IMG/VR virus record: IMGVR_UViG_3300036785_000557
Span: 1 to 56,583 of that record
Source of the DNA: a virus
DNA: 56,583 bases
Strand: one strand, 5' to 3'
Shown here: in pieces, positions 32,486-41,112 of the stretch
Position numbering within the stretch: the first letter of the stretch is position 1
How the letters are laid out: each line of letters opens with the position of its first letter
The notes under the pieces: model-generated
Told to the model about the DNA's origin: nothing
Databases searched by the model: none
The model's input: only the letters and a program-made list of their open reading frames with translations
Position numbers and translations under genes: made by a program

Positions 32486-34366
32486 CTAAGTTTTTACGAG
32501 TTTTGGTCCCGATGGCGGGCCGCCCGCCCCTGGCTTTTGCTGCTGTGCCTGGGCTTGCGCCGCCGCCTGCGCCGCCTGTGCCTGCGCGGCTTGCGCAATC
32601 ATCGCCTTCACCTCGGCCTCGTGCGCGTCAGCCACAATTTCATCGACATTCTGCGGGTTAATCATCTCGATAAATTGCTCTGGCGAGATCGCACCCGCCT
32701 TCTTCAGCACCAGCGCCTTCTGTATGCCCTCATCGCCAAAGGCCGGGCTGGCACTATGGCTGTCCACCATGACGCGGATGGTCTGCGGCAGATCGTGCAT
32801 TTTGAATTGCACAGGGCGCATCCCATCGGCCGGCGGCACCAGCGTCGGATCATCCGGGATACCCGCCGCTTCATCCGAGGCGGGCGGCATGTACCAGCCG
32901 ACCAGCGTATCAATGCTCTTGGCCCGCAAGAGATCTGTAACAATGGCGGCAGATTTTTGAATCGCGCGCTCGATGCGGATGGCTTTTTGCTTGAAGCGTG
33001 GCGTGGCGTTTTTAGTCATCTGCTCCGCCTGCCCTGCCGTGCGTACCGAGCCCGACGCCATGCCCTGCAATGTTGGCGTCATGCCGGTCATCACATCGAA
33101 CATGCGCTCAGATTCCTTCAGGCTCTCATACAGCCCCGGCGGCAAGGTCGGTGCCAACATCACGGGCGGTTTAGCGGTGATGTCATTCTCATACAGCCAG
33201 CCGCCCGGCTTGGTCAGCTTGGACTTCTTCTGTTGCGTCATCGTCGTGCCACCCTGGAACCATGCGGGCGGATCTTCCTGAAGGCGCAGGAGCCGGTTGA
33301 TGCCGTTGACGCGTTTATTTACTGAAGATTGCAGCAAAGCAAGATTTGCTATTTCACTGCGGCCCCAGAAATAGCCGGCCAAACGGTTGGGGCAAAACTC
33401 CACGAAAGGCTGCTTGAAGGCCAGCGGATTGCCCTCATCCGGCGCGCGGTGAAATGTCTTATTGTTCGGGTCGAGCATGTCAGCCCAGATATTCATGCGC
33501 TGCTCCCGGCCAAAGATGATGACGTTGCCGACCAACTGAAGCGTCGTCCACTCCCGCCGGCCTTCATCGTCCTGGCGCGCGTCATCCTTGATCCACAGCT
33601 CGTCCACGCGGATGAGATCGGTGATAACCTTGGGGTCGAAGCTCGGGTACGGCCCGGCCAGCCATTGCACCATGCCGTTGGGGGTCTGCGGATTGGCGCT
33701 GCCGATGCCACCCTGCCCCTGGTACGGCTGGAAGCCACCCAGAATTACCTGCTTGAGTAAAGCGGCCTGATCCGGCGAATCAGCGCTGCGGGTCTGCGTG
33801 GCAAACCCCATCGCGCGCTTGTAGATCTTCTCTTTATCGGGATGGTCGCGGATCAGGAGCTTGAATTGGTCGGTGGTGATGTAGGTTGAATGGGTGAAAG
33901 CCTCCTGCTCATCGAGCGTTTGCAGATCCGGCCGGTACACCCCCATGAATTCCGGCATCACCAGCACGGGTTCAAGCCCGTTCACAGACCAGAGGTGCTT
34001 GATGAAGGTTTTGCCCAGCACCAGGGACCAGCGCGTGGCCTCCTCATACTGCGTATCCAGATCGCAGGCCCGCGATTGCTCCAGCACTTCATCGGCCGCC
34101 GCCGCGCCCTTGGCGCGCTCCACCTTACTGCCGCCATACCGGAATTTGACCTTGAATCGGAGGTCCACCGAGCTGCATAGGAACGATGTCATGTCCTCTA
34201 TGGCGTCGAATGTTTTGTTGAAAATTTCAGCATCGCCTTGCTCGTTCCCGACGAGGTAGAGATTGCGGAAAAAGGCCGATTTTTGCAGCCGGTCCATACG
34301 GTCGGACGTGCAGATGTTGGCGATCTCGCCGCACCACTCCTCCATGCCACGATCTGGAATAATCAT
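32486..34366 (-). CDS. Portal protein (626 aa)
   Basis: Large protein directly after the terminase region: TFDAIEDMTSFLCSSVDLRF, TRWSLVLGKTFIKHLWSVNG, FVEFCPNRLAGYFWGRSEIA and NGINRLLRLQEDPPAWFQGG are portal-like, and the C-terminus is a Gln/Ala-rich helix as in the portal barrel/tail. It would form the dodecameric ring for DNA packaging. Longer than siphovirus portals (about 400-500) and within the range of podoviral ones. Confidence 0.85.
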   Translation of the reverse strand: MIIPDRGMEEWCGEIANICTSDRMDRLQKSAFFRNLYLVGNEQGDAEIFNKTFDAIEDMTSFLCSSVDLRFKVKFRYGGSKVERAKGAAAADEVLEQSRACDLDTQYEEATRWSLVLGKTFIKHLWSVNGLEPVLVMPEFMGVYRPDLQTLDEQEAFTHSTYITTDQFKLLIRDHPDKEKIYKRAMGFATQTRSADSPDQAALLKQVILGGFQPYQGQGGIGSANPQTPNGMVQWLAGPYPSFDPKVITDLIRVDELWIKDDARQDDEGRREWTTLQLVGNVIIFGREQRMNIWADMLDPNNKTFHRAPDEGNPLAFKQPFVEFCPNRLAGYFWGRSEIANLALLQSSVNKRVNGINRLLRLQEDPPAWFQGGTTMTQQKKSKLTKPGGWLYENDITAKPPVMLAPTLPPGLYESLKESERMFDVMTGMTPTLQGMASGSVRTAGQAEQMTKNATPRFKQKAIRIERAIQKSAAIVTDLLRAKSIDTLVGWYMPPASDEAAGIPDDPTLVPPADGMRPVQFKMHDLPQTIRVMVDSHSASPAFGDEGIQKALVLKKAGAISPEQFIEMINPQNVDEIVADAHEAEVKAMIAQAAQAQAAQAAAQAQAQQQKPGAGGPPSGPKLVKT

Positions 34367-34896
34367 GAGATCACATTCCCTTTCGCATCACGAGAATTGA
34401 GCAATGTCACGTTGGGCCGTGTGCGCGGCGCCTGCACCATGGCAATCGGGTCGGGCACGCTGGGGTCTTTCATGGCGGCAAACGCCCCCATCCCGGTCGG
34501 CGTGCGCGCCATCGCGGCGAGTTGGCGCATCCGCTGCTGGATGGGGTTCATGCGGCCGGCACCAGGGCCAAGCTTGCCAGTAAACATGTTGTCGGCCGCT
34601 TGCTGAAGGTCCGGGCGAAGGTTCGGCGCCATGGTGGCCCCCTGGCGGCCATCGGATTTCAGATCCGTGAGGCCGTGATCGGCCATGGTGATGTCCGCCG
34701 CGATGTCCATGGCTTTGACCGCCGGGTTTGCCCCAACAACGGACGGCGCGCGGCCCGCCGCAAGGTCAAATTCCCGATGTTCCTTTTGCGTGCCGCACTG
34801 CGGACAGGGTTCATCGGGCACAGCGGCCGATGGCGCGAAGAAATGGTACTTGTTGCCGCACTCCAGGCAGCGGCATGTGATTTTGAATTTACTCAT
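34363..34896 (-). CDS. Zinc-ribbon structural-region protein (177 aa)
   Basis: Residues 8-38 contain two Cys pairs, CRCLECGNKYHFF then CPQCG, a zinc ribbon like those of FmdB-type proteins. The remainder is Met/Pro/Arg-rich (RMNPIQQRMRQLAAMARTPT). It overlaps the portal gene by 4 bp. Similar proteins precede portals in related podoviruses; role unknown. Confidence 0.6.
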   Translation of the reverse strand: MSKFKITCRCLECGNKYHFFAPSAAVPDEPCPQCGTQKEHREFDLAAGRAPSVVGANPAVKAMDIAADITMADHGLTDLKSDGRQGATMAPNLRPDLQQAADNMFTGKLGPGAGRMNPIQQRMRQLAAMARTPTGMGAFAAMKDPSVPDPIAMVQAPRTRPNVTLLNSRDAKGNVIS

Positions 34897-34900
34897 GGCT

Positions 34901-35284
34901 TCACCAGAAGGCTCCCATGCGCGGGTTCGCGCGCCAAAATTTGGGTTTCATGCTGATCTCGGCACGGGTGATCGGATCTACCCACGACATCCATGGCTTC
35001 CATGAAAAACCAATGCGCTTGCGCGTGCTATACCACATTGCCAGCACACCGGGGGTGGTTTCGTCCTCGCTTATCATCACCGGAGACCCATTGAATGGTC
35101 CCTCGCCTGTCCCGGCGTTGGCCATATCAAGCGGTTCATAATCAAAGACTTCCGGTTTTTCGGTGGTGTTACCTTGTCCTTCCTCTTGTCCCTCATCATC
35201 GGGATCATAGAGCGGTGGCAGGGGGCGTGGCTCTCCGCCGATCAAATTCAGCGCCTCGGCTGTCTGTCTTGCATGTCGCGGCAT
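34901..35284 (-). CDS. Hypothetical protein (127 aa)
   Basis: Acidic, Pro-rich N-terminal half; the C-terminal half MWYSTRKRIGFSWKPWMSWV then DPITRAEISMKPKFW is Trp-rich and probably folded. Lies between terminase and the zinc-ribbon gene. No family recognised. Confidence 0.5.
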   Translation of the reverse strand: MPRHARQTAEALNLIGGEPRPLPPLYDPDDEGQEEGQGNTTEKPEVFDYEPLDMANAGTGEGPFNGSPVMISEDETTPGVLAMWYSTRKRIGFSWKPWMSWVDPITRAEISMKPKFWRANPRMGAFW

Positions 35285-35294
35285 CGTTTTTCTC

Positions 35295-37145
35295 CTAAGC
35301 TAAACCCCTATCCGATAGATATTGGTTGGGTTCCGGCTCATCGACGGGGGCGTTAAGCATGGTGAAAATCTTAGCGTTCAGGATCTCGGATATTTTAGCT
35401 TCCAGATGATCGGGCGTGACCATCACACGGTTGTAGGTAAGGCCCTGGGAGATCAAATTCGGGCGAAACCACTGCTTCCAGGCGACATCGGCCAGCGCAG
35501 CGGCGAACACGCGGTCATCATGCAGGCCGGAGGGTGCGCCGATCTCCCCGCCATCCTGCACCACGGCCATCATTTCCTTCAGGCAAGGCACCGAATGCAC
35601 CGCGAGCTGCGAGGTGATGAGGGAATCACGCAGGCCGGAGAGCATCGTCCACTTGCTGCGGTGCGTGGTCTCCCAGTTATAGGCGTAGCCCGGCCCCATA
35701 GAGTCCGGCCGGTGGTAGAGATACCAGCGCATGGTCTCCAGATAGTCCGACGCGCCGTCATGCCCGATGGCCTTCTGATATTCCTCAGAACGGAGCTGTT
35801 CACGAAGCGATTTCAGCTCATTCATCACCGCATGACCAGGCCCCCCGATCTCCAGGTTCACCATGCAGTTCTTGTAATAGCCCGCCATATACGCCAGCAC
35901 CCAGGCCACTTGCCGCGTGTCGCATTTATTGTCGGCATATTCCGCCACCTGCACCATTTTATCCGCGAAGCACCGGAACACGCTGATGCAGTGCCGGTCG
36001 TTATTGTCGTTGCGGCCGAATGCGGGGTCTGCGCCGATCACGTATTGCGCGCCATCCGCCGGTTCGGTCCAAACACGCAGCTCCACCTCGGCCACGCGCC
36101 GTGCATCGTCAATCCACTCCATTTTGGAGGCTTTGAAATCATTCCCGAGGTAGAATTTGAAGCCCATGAAGGGCACTTCGCGGGCCACCTCAATGAGATC
36201 TGCCACATTGCGGGTCTGGAAAAAGCTGTAGCCGGTCTGAATGAAGGCATCATTCTCAGTCCACGGCTGGCTTTCATCCAGACTTTCGGCCGTGGTGGCT
36301 TTGCTGCTTTCACGCCAGCGATACCACGCCAATTGTTCGGCCGAAATCTTGTGATTGTAGAGGTCTTTGACGGCCTCGATGCGCTCTTGCTCGCGCGGGG
36401 TTGGGTGCGCGGCGCCGAACACCTTGAAACGCGGGTCGCGGCGCGAGATGGCGTTCTGCGGCTTGGCCCACCAGCCGACAAAGATGCGGCCACGGGTGAA
36501 AATATCCTCGCCGGCATCCTCCCACATCCGCATCCAGTGATTCATGCCGTGCGCGGTGGACTCGAACAGGTAAAGCCGGTCGGGATTATGCTCGGAAAGG
36601 GTCTCCATGAAGGATTGCAGGCCCTCGGCCCGCCCGTATTTGGAAACCTCGGTGAGCAACGCCACGGTGTAGGCGCGAGATTCACCCCATGTCGTCTTGC
36701 TCTTGCCCGCCACCAGGAAATCCAGGCGCGAGCCATTGGAAAATTGCATGTATTTCGAGTTTGACGCGGTAATGGTGAAGGCTTTGCCAAAATACTGGGT
36801 CGGAAAACTGTCCATGTAGCGCGTCAGAATGTCGCGGAACACGTCGCGGTTGGGATCGTTATCGACCACCAGCGCGCCAAAGATCCGGGGATGCACGGCC
36901 AGCCAGAACAGCAAGATGGCCAAGGTAACGGTGGTCACGCCGAGCTGCCGGGATTTCAGAATATAAAAAACGTGGACACCATTGGTCAGGCTGGTGCCCA
37001 CGTAATTCAAAACCCGGCTCTGACTGTCCCATAAGACCAGCTTGGAGCCCCGCTCATCGGTCGAAGGGGCTTCTTTCGAGACAATCCGCAAATTGTCTAT
37101 GAAGTTTGAGAATAGCGGCAACCATTTTTGCAGCTTACCCGCCAA
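35295..37145 (-). CDS. terL: Terminase large subunit (616 aa)
   Basis: ATPase: KSRQLGVTT at 64-72 is a variant Walker A, and VALLTEVSKYG at about 161-171 the Walker B/catalytic Glu region. Nuclease: VIGADPAFG (metal Asp) and LHDDRVFAAALADVAW near the end. It cuts and pumps DNA into the capsid through the portal. It overlaps the J-domain gene by 11 bp. No classical small terminase is obvious; candidates are the two genes upstream of the J-domain protein. Confidence 0.9.
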   Translation of the reverse strand: MAGKLQKWLPLFSNFIDNLRIVSKEAPSTDERGSKLVLWDSQSRVLNYVGTSLTNGVHVFYILKSRQLGVTTVTLAILLFWLAVHPRIFGALVVDNDPNRDVFRDILTRYMDSFPTQYFGKAFTITASNSKYMQFSNGSRLDFLVAGKSKTTWGESRAYTVALLTEVSKYGRAEGLQSFMETLSEHNPDRLYLFESTAHGMNHWMRMWEDAGEDIFTRGRIFVGWWAKPQNAISRRDPRFKVFGAAHPTPREQERIEAVKDLYNHKISAEQLAWYRWRESSKATTAESLDESQPWTENDAFIQTGYSFFQTRNVADLIEVAREVPFMGFKFYLGNDFKASKMEWIDDARRVAEVELRVWTEPADGAQYVIGADPAFGRNDNNDRHCISVFRCFADKMVQVAEYADNKCDTRQVAWVLAYMAGYYKNCMVNLEIGGPGHAVMNELKSLREQLRSEEYQKAIGHDGASDYLETMRWYLYHRPDSMGPGYAYNWETTHRSKWTMLSGLRDSLITSQLAVHSVPCLKEMMAVVQDGGEIGAPSGLHDDRVFAAALADVAWKQWFRPNLISQGLTYNRVMVTPDHLEAKISEILNAKIFTMLNAPVDEPEPNQYLSDRGLA

Positions 37146-37803
37146 GGAAATTCCCTCTTAATATCGAATCAACCAATGACATCACAGGAGGGGGTGGGTG
37201 TGTCTTAGCGCGTTCCACCTCAAATTCATATTCCATTAAAATTTCAATGGCTTTGTCGGCGGCTTTGAGGTTGCGATCCTGAAAAGCGATCTGCTCCGCG
37301 CAACTCGTGATGCGCCCCGCGATCATCGCCTCCAGCAAATTTGGCTCATCGGATTTATGGCGGCGCTTGAACCGACGCACGAGCCGCTGATTCACAGCCC
37401 GTATGCGCTCGATGTTGGTTTTGTTATCGCGCGCAGACTGCTTATATTTTTCCAGACTATACTTCATCCGAGACACAAGATTGAATGACGTGATGAAATC
37501 AACGCCAGAATTCTTGGCGATGTCGGCCATCACCTCATCAAGCGCGGTTGAGACCAGATTCATGGCCTCGGCAAAGGCATTGTCGGGGGATTTCTCGCTG
37601 CAATCGCCTGTGGCATCGTACTTTGCCCGGCGCTCTGCATCGCCCAGAATATCATGCGCCAACTTCACCAGAGCAAAGCTTTCCGCGCTGCCGGTCTCCT
37701 GATTATCCGGGTGCGCCTTCTTCGCTTTACTGCGATAAGCACGGTGGATGGCCGCCTTATCGGCGGTCTTTGGTACGTCTAAAATCTCATATAAGTCCTT
37801 CAT
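37135..37803 (-). CDS. J-domain (DnaJ-like) co-chaperone protein (222 aa)
   Basis: Residues 1-68 are a J domain: LYEILDVPKTADKAAIHRAY, the HPD tripeptide at 31-33, then LAHDILGDAERRAKYD. The other 150 residues are helical and basic (RLVRRFKRRHKSD) without zinc fingers, so it is a class C J protein. J domains stimulate Hsp70 (DnaK). Overlapping terL, it might recruit host DnaK for terminase or capsid assembly (inference), or replace a small terminase partner. Confidence 0.8.
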   Translation of the reverse strand: MKDLYEILDVPKTADKAAIHRAYRSKAKKAHPDNQETGSAESFALVKLAHDILGDAERRAKYDATGDCSEKSPDNAFAEAMNLVSTALDEVMADIAKNSGVDFITSFNLVSRMKYSLEKYKQSARDNKTNIERIRAVNQRLVRRFKRRHKSDEPNLLEAMIAGRITSCAEQIAFQDRNLKAADKAIEILMEYEFEVERAKTHPPPPVMSLVDSILRGNFLGG

Positions 37804-38113
37804 CCTGCATCCTTCTGATCGTGCTATCCTCTGTAATTTCCAGCTTCACGCGCTCACCAACGAAGGCCGGCACAAGCACGTTTGGGATGCGCGGATGCCA
37901 AATATCCCAGTCGCAGCTACTCGATTCATCGTCATCCCAGACCACGATGGCGAAGCCGGCGATGGGGTTTGCCAAATTCTCGCACATGAATTTCACACGG
38001 CGCGTGATGAAATCCGGCCGGTTCAGCTCATCCGGCTGGTGCAGACACACCACCCACAACGCGGACCCGTGCGGCTTGTACCGACGAATGCGCGTGCGGG
38101 CGATCTGGCTCAT
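37787..38113 (-). CDS. Hypothetical protein (108 aa)
   Basis: Starts MSQIARTRIRRYKPHGSALW; beta-rich with FAIVVWDDDESSSCDWDIWH. Overlaps the J-domain gene by 17 bp and the upstream gene by 4 bp. No family recognised. Confidence 0.5.
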   Translation of the reverse strand: MSQIARTRIRRYKPHGSALWVVCLHQPDELNRPDFITRRVKFMCENLANPIAGFAIVVWDDDESSSCDWDIWHPRIPNVLVPAFVGERVKLEITEDSTIRRMQDEGLI

Positions 38114-38466
38114 TGCGAGAATCGAGGGCCGTTGGGCGCAGGAGAAATGATCGGCATTTGCGAAGTGGCCCGCTCCACCTCTTTCTGCATGATCTGTTGG
38201 CCCCTCACATTCTGCCGGGCATCGCCGGCCATGAAGCGCTCCAGATCAAGCATCTGCGTAAACAGAATACCGTGCGCCGGGACCAACGCCGTCACGCCAA
38301 AATCATCCTTGAATTCCTCGGTGACCGGCTTCTCATCGTCGGATGCCTCGTGCCAGAGTTGGCGCTTCTGCAATTTACCGAAGGTCACCAGGGCATCGCC
38401 CAGCAAATTGTAGCGCAGGAACAAAGTCTCCCCGATGCCCTGCATTACTGCTTTCACTAAATACAT
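38110..38466 (-). CDS. Hypothetical protein (118 aa)
   Basis: Starts MYLVKAVMQGIGETLFLRYN, mixed alpha/beta, with a helical C-terminus (QQIMQKEVERATSQ). Lies three bases after the recombinase gene in the same leftward unit. Could be a small terminase-like or morphogenesis protein; no evidence either way. Confidence 0.5.
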   Translation of the reverse strand: MYLVKAVMQGIGETLFLRYNLLGDALVTFGKLQKRQLWHEASDDEKPVTEEFKDDFGVTALVPAHGILFTQMLDLERFMAGDARQNVRGQQIMQKEVERATSQMPIISPAPNGPRFSQ

Positions 38467-38469
38467 CTT

Positions 38470-39108
38470 TCATTCTCCCACTTGTGATTCCAACTCCACT
38501 TCCGGTGCCCTGGCGGAAACGATCTCCCCCAGGATACGCAACACCGTGCTGTGGCCGGTGCCGGTGGCCTTATGCACGGCCCACGGTTTGGCCCCGCCCA
38601 CCAGCATTGACCGCACCAGCTCGTACCGTTCGGGATCGGCTACCTCGATACGCTTAGGCCCTGGCAGCTTGCCCTGGGCTTTGGCCCGCGCCATCCCCGC
38701 CTTCACCCGGTCACGGATCAGTGACCGCTCAAACTCCGCAAACACCCCGATCATCTGGAACATCGCGCGCCCGGCCGGCGTGGTGGTATCGACGTTCTGC
38801 TGGTGCAGGTAGAGATTGACACTGGCCGCATCCAAATCCGCGAGCATCTGAAGCAGGTTCATCACGCTGCGCGCCAGACGATCAACACTCCAGCACATCA
38901 CCACGTCAAACTTTCCTTGTGCTGCTGCTTTCAACATTTGATGCAAGCCCGGCCGAGACCCCCGATCCTTGGCCCCCGAGATCCCGTGATCCGAATATTC
39001 CTTCACAATTTTCCAGCCGCGATGGGCGGCAACGGCGCGCAATTCGCGCTCCTGGTTGAGACATGTCTGATCGTTTGTGCTGACCCGGCTATAGATTGCG
39101 ACCCGCAT
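38470..39108 (-). CDS. Serine recombinase, resolvase/invertase type (212 aa)
   Basis: MRVAIYSRVSTNDQ places the catalytic Ser at position 10; SVDRLARS at 74-81 holds the conserved Arg residues; LIRDRVKAGMARAKAQGKLP is the E-helix end; and a C-terminal HTH (WAVHKATGTGHSTVLRILGE) completes the small resolvase plan (about 185-210 residues). It may resolve replicon multimers or invert a segment. It is the only DNA recombinase besides RusA/RecT, and no tyrosine integrase is present, so plasmid dimer resolution is the favoured role. Large serine integrases are twice as long. Confidence 0.88.
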   Translation of the reverse strand: MRVAIYSRVSTNDQTCLNQERELRAVAAHRGWKIVKEYSDHGISGAKDRGSRPGLHQMLKAAAQGKFDVVMCWSVDRLARSVMNLLQMLADLDAASVNLYLHQQNVDTTTPAGRAMFQMIGVFAEFERSLIRDRVKAGMARAKAQGKLPGPKRIEVADPERYELVRSMLVGGAKPWAVHKATGTGHSTVLRILGEIVSARAPEVELESQVGE

Positions 39109-39446
39109 TAGCCGATTTCACCGATCTTGCCCGGCCGCATAGGACTCTCGCCGCCCAAATGCTCCGTGGCGTAGCGGTGCTGGTAATGGCCCTTCACATT
39201 CATGTTGAGCGCCTTGCCCACGCTCGGCGCGCGCTTCACATCCTCATGAACGGTTTTCGGCACGCCGGAATAAATCGAGGTTTTGCCGCTGGCCCAGGCC
39301 ACATACAGTTCTTTTTTGGCCTCGTCATAGCCGATGGCATCCACTTGCGAGCTTTGCACCTTCTCCATCTGCGCGCCGGTCTGGCTCTTGGTGGCTGACG
39401 CTTGCGTTGGTCCTTGTTGGCCTAAAGGCTGGGTATTTCCGACCAT
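39108..39446 (-). CDS. KTSC-domain protein (112 aa)
   Basis: Residues 28-98 match KTSC: VQSSQVDAIGYDEAKKELYV then FASGKT-like ASGKTSIYSGVPKTVHEDV and YQHRY. KTSC domains occur alone in phages and prophages and fused to lysyl-tRNA synthetases; role unknown. First gene of the leftward late block, with GGGAGAG before ATG 39446. Its stop overlaps the recombinase start (TAATG). Confidence 0.75.
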   Translation of the reverse strand: MVGNTQPLGQQGPTQASATKSQTGAQMEKVQSSQVDAIGYDEAKKELYVAWASGKTSIYSGVPKTVHEDVKRAPSVGKALNMNVKGHYQHRYATEHLGGESPMRPGKIGEIG

Positions 39447-39475
39447 GTTTCTCTCCCGTTGAGGTCATCGTAAAT

Positions 39476-39516
39476 GGGTAGTGGCCTATCTACCCTCATC
39501 GGCGATGAGTATGCAA
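39476..39516 (-). promoter_or_regulatory. Candidate late promoter with operator palindrome
   Basis: On the minus strand TTGCAT (39516-39511) and TAGATA (39492-39487) are 18 bp apart. The spacer contains the palindrome CTCATCG-g-CGATGAG (39495-39509), and GGGTAG/CTACCC (39476-39481, 39490-39495) forms a second inverted repeat. An operator between -35 and -10 would allow tight repression. The -10 match is weak. Confidence 0.45.
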
Positions 39517-39571
39517 CACCATTCAAGATGAGTTGAGTCACATTTTTTCAATTTTTTACCTATTGCATTGT

Positions 39572-39610
39572 TATACTGCGATGTGATTAGTGGTTACCAC
39601 CAGCAACCAC
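39572..39610 (+). promoter_or_regulatory. Candidate par-operon promoter and operator
   Basis: TATACT (39572-39577) is a good -10 in an AT-rich stretch. Just downstream GTGGTT (39590-39595) and AACCAC (39605-39610) form an inverted repeat with a 9-bp spacer, 12 bp before the wHTH gene. It is a likely autoregulation or centromere site for the module. Confidence 0.45.
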
Positions 39611-39622
39611 GAGAGAGGATCT

Positions 39623-39862
39623 ATGACTTTAGCGACAAAACCCACCACCCCTGCCCCGCCGATCATCTGGTTGCGCCGCCAAGCCGTGGCGGCGGAGCTG
39701 ACTGAGCGCGGCTTTCCCATCAAAGCCGCCACACTCGCGTTCAAAGCCAGCCGTGGCGGCGGCCCGCCGTTCAGAAGGTTCGGTAACAAGGTCTTTTATG
39801 ACCTGACCGAAGCGCTGGCTTGGGCGAGAGCCCAGACGGTGGACGTGACACCGAAGCCGTAG
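39623..39862 (+). CDS. Excisionase-like winged-helix DNA-binding protein (79 aa)
   Basis: ATG 39623 with AGAGGA upstream is preferred to 39590. WLRRQAVAAELTERGFPIKA then TLAFKASRGGGPPFRRFGNK and VFYDLTEALAWARAQ follow the MerR/Xis-like fold that recognises DNA with a helix and wing. In plasmids such genes often sit just before parA, as here, and act as operon regulators. A role as excisionase is unlikely without an integrase. Confidence 0.7.
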   Translation: MTLATKPTTPAPPIIWLRRQAVAAELTERGFPIKAATLAFKASRGGGPPFRRFGNKVFYDLTEALAWARAQTVDVTPKP

Positions 39863-39910
39863 CCCCTTGCCTAGAATCTTCCTTTATTGCTAGGCGTAAA
39901 TCGGTAAACC

Positions 39911-40588
39911 ATGAAAGCACCCAAAAGCATGAAAACAATAGTGATCGCCTCACAGAAGGGCGGTAGCGCCAAAACCACGCTAACCGCCCTCCTCTCCGTG
40001 GCGGTGGAACAAGCCGGCGATGGCCCGGCCTGGATCATCGACACCGACTACCAGGGCACTCTGGCCCGCTGGCATGAACGCCGGGAGAGCGAGGTGCCGC
40101 AGCGTGCCCATATGCCGTGGCGGGATCTCCGGGCTGGGCTGGTAACCATCGCGGACAAGCACCGTGGCGCATATTGCTTCATCGACACCGCACCAACGGT
40201 CCAACACGACAACGCCGCAATCATCGACTTGGCCGATCTGGTTATCATTCCCGTACAGCCCTCGCCGCTTGATCTGTGGTCGGCCGCTGAAACCATTCAA
40301 ATGGTGAAAGACTTAAACAAGCCTTTCATGTTTGTCCTCACCAAATCCAATGCACGGGCCAACATCACAGCCCAGACCGTGGCGGCTTTATCGAACCATG
40401 GCCGGGTGGCCGCCAGCTTCATTGCTGACCGCGTGGGCTATGCGGTGGCCATGGCACGGGGCAATACCGCGCCGGAATTACAGCCAAATGGCGTGGCCGC
40501 CGACGAGGTTTCGCTACTTTGGAGTGAGATTAAAGCAACATTTACCCCAATCCGCAAAAGAGCAAAGGAAGTATTAACCCATGGCTAA
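39911..40588 (+). CDS. parA: ParA partition ATPase
   Basis: 225 residues. Deviant Walker A QKGGSAKTT at 15-23, DTDYQGT at 44-50 and Walker B CFIDTAPT at 89-96 define a small ParA of the type Ib kind, without N-terminal HTH. An internal ATG at 39929 (MKTIVIASQ) is an alternative start. It would bind nucleoid DNA and move the replicon through an adaptor, here the RHH protein of the next gene, with which it overlaps by 8 bp. This is strong evidence for plasmid-like maintenance. Confidence 0.9.
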   Translation: MKAPKSMKTIVIASQKGGSAKTTLTALLSVAVEQAGDGPAWIIDTDYQGTLARWHERRESEVPQRAHMPWRDLRAGLVTIADKHRGAYCFIDTAPTVQHDNAAIIDLADLVIIPVQPSPLDLWSAAETIQMVKDLNKPFMFVLTKSNARANITAQTVAALSNHGRVAASFIADRVGYAVAMARGNTAPELQPNGVAADEVSLLWSEIKATFTPIRKRAKEVLTHG

Positions 40589-40811
40589 GCTAGCCGACAT
40601 TGTTGGGAGCGGTGACCTCTCACCGCGTAGCCAGCGCACCAGCTCACTTCAGCGTGGCGAGGTGCCATCGGATACTCTGGTGCCGATGCAGTTCAAGATG
40701 ACCGAGGATTTTGCCACGTCCTTCCGTGTGGAAGCGACCAAACGCGGGCTGAAATACAATCAATTATTGAAAGAATGCTTCACTCTTTTCCTTAAAGAAT
40801 CAAAGAAATAA
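40581..40811 (+). CDS. Ribbon-helix-helix partition partner (ParB/ParG-like, 76 aa)
   Basis: The C-terminal part LVPMQFKMTEDFATSFRVEA then TKRGLKYNQLLKECFTLFLK is a ribbon-helix-helix with a beta strand (PMQFKM) and two helices. The N-terminal 30 residues are flexible and basic, as in ParG, where an Arg finger activates ParA (here SPRSQRTSSLQRG). Downstream overlap with parA supports the pair. Its binding site may be the inverted repeats at 39.5-39.6 kb. Confidence 0.75.
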   Translation: MAKLADIVGSGDLSPRSQRTSSLQRGEVPSDTLVPMQFKMTEDFATSFRVEATKRGLKYNQLLKECFTLFLKESKK

Positions 40812-40821
40812 AGGATCAAAT

Positions 40822-41112
40822 ATGGACGATCAGATGCCCGAATCCCGATTCGACATCAAATGGAAGGACGCGGGCAGGGAACCGCAATCCACACCCAACC
40901 CGGCGTACCCGAACGGTATAGATCTGGACGCCTCCAAGGGCGCGGCGGTGACATGCGTTGTCGCGCTACCGTACCCGGCGCAGCGGTGTGGTGCCTATGT
41001 CGTGGCGTGCCTCATTTGCGGGATCAAAGTCGCCTGCACCACCGCCGGCCGGGTGGATGATCCCCGTTCAATCCGCGTTGCCTGCCGGGGCCTAAGCGCC
41101 ACACCGAGCTGA
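40822..41112 (+). CDS. Conserved hypothetical protein (96 aa)
   Basis: AAGGATC precedes ATG 40822. Contains FDIKWKDAGREPQSTPNPAY, GIDLDASKGAAVTCVVALPY, RCGAYVVACLICGIKVACTT and AGRVDDPRSIRVACR, the complete pattern of a small Cys-containing protein common in alphaproteobacterial prophages and plasmids; function unknown, possibly metal binding (CLICG). Confidence 0.7.
   Translation: MDDQMPESRFDIKWKDAGREPQSTPNPAYPNGIDLDASKGAAVTCVVALPYPAQRCGAYVVACLICGIKVACTTAGRVDDPRSIRVACRGLSATPS

Noticed and set aside
32462-33325. 287-codon open frame on the + strand
   Set aside because: Antisense to the portal gene, very Arg/His/Leu-rich, no domain.
35322-36764. 480-codon open frame on the + strand
   Set aside because: It is the antisense shadow of the terminase gene; His/Arg-rich composition and no ribosome site.
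38470-39108. Phage integrase
   Set aside because: The recombinase is the short resolvase/invertase form without the large C-terminal domains of serine integrases; no att-like sites were noticed.
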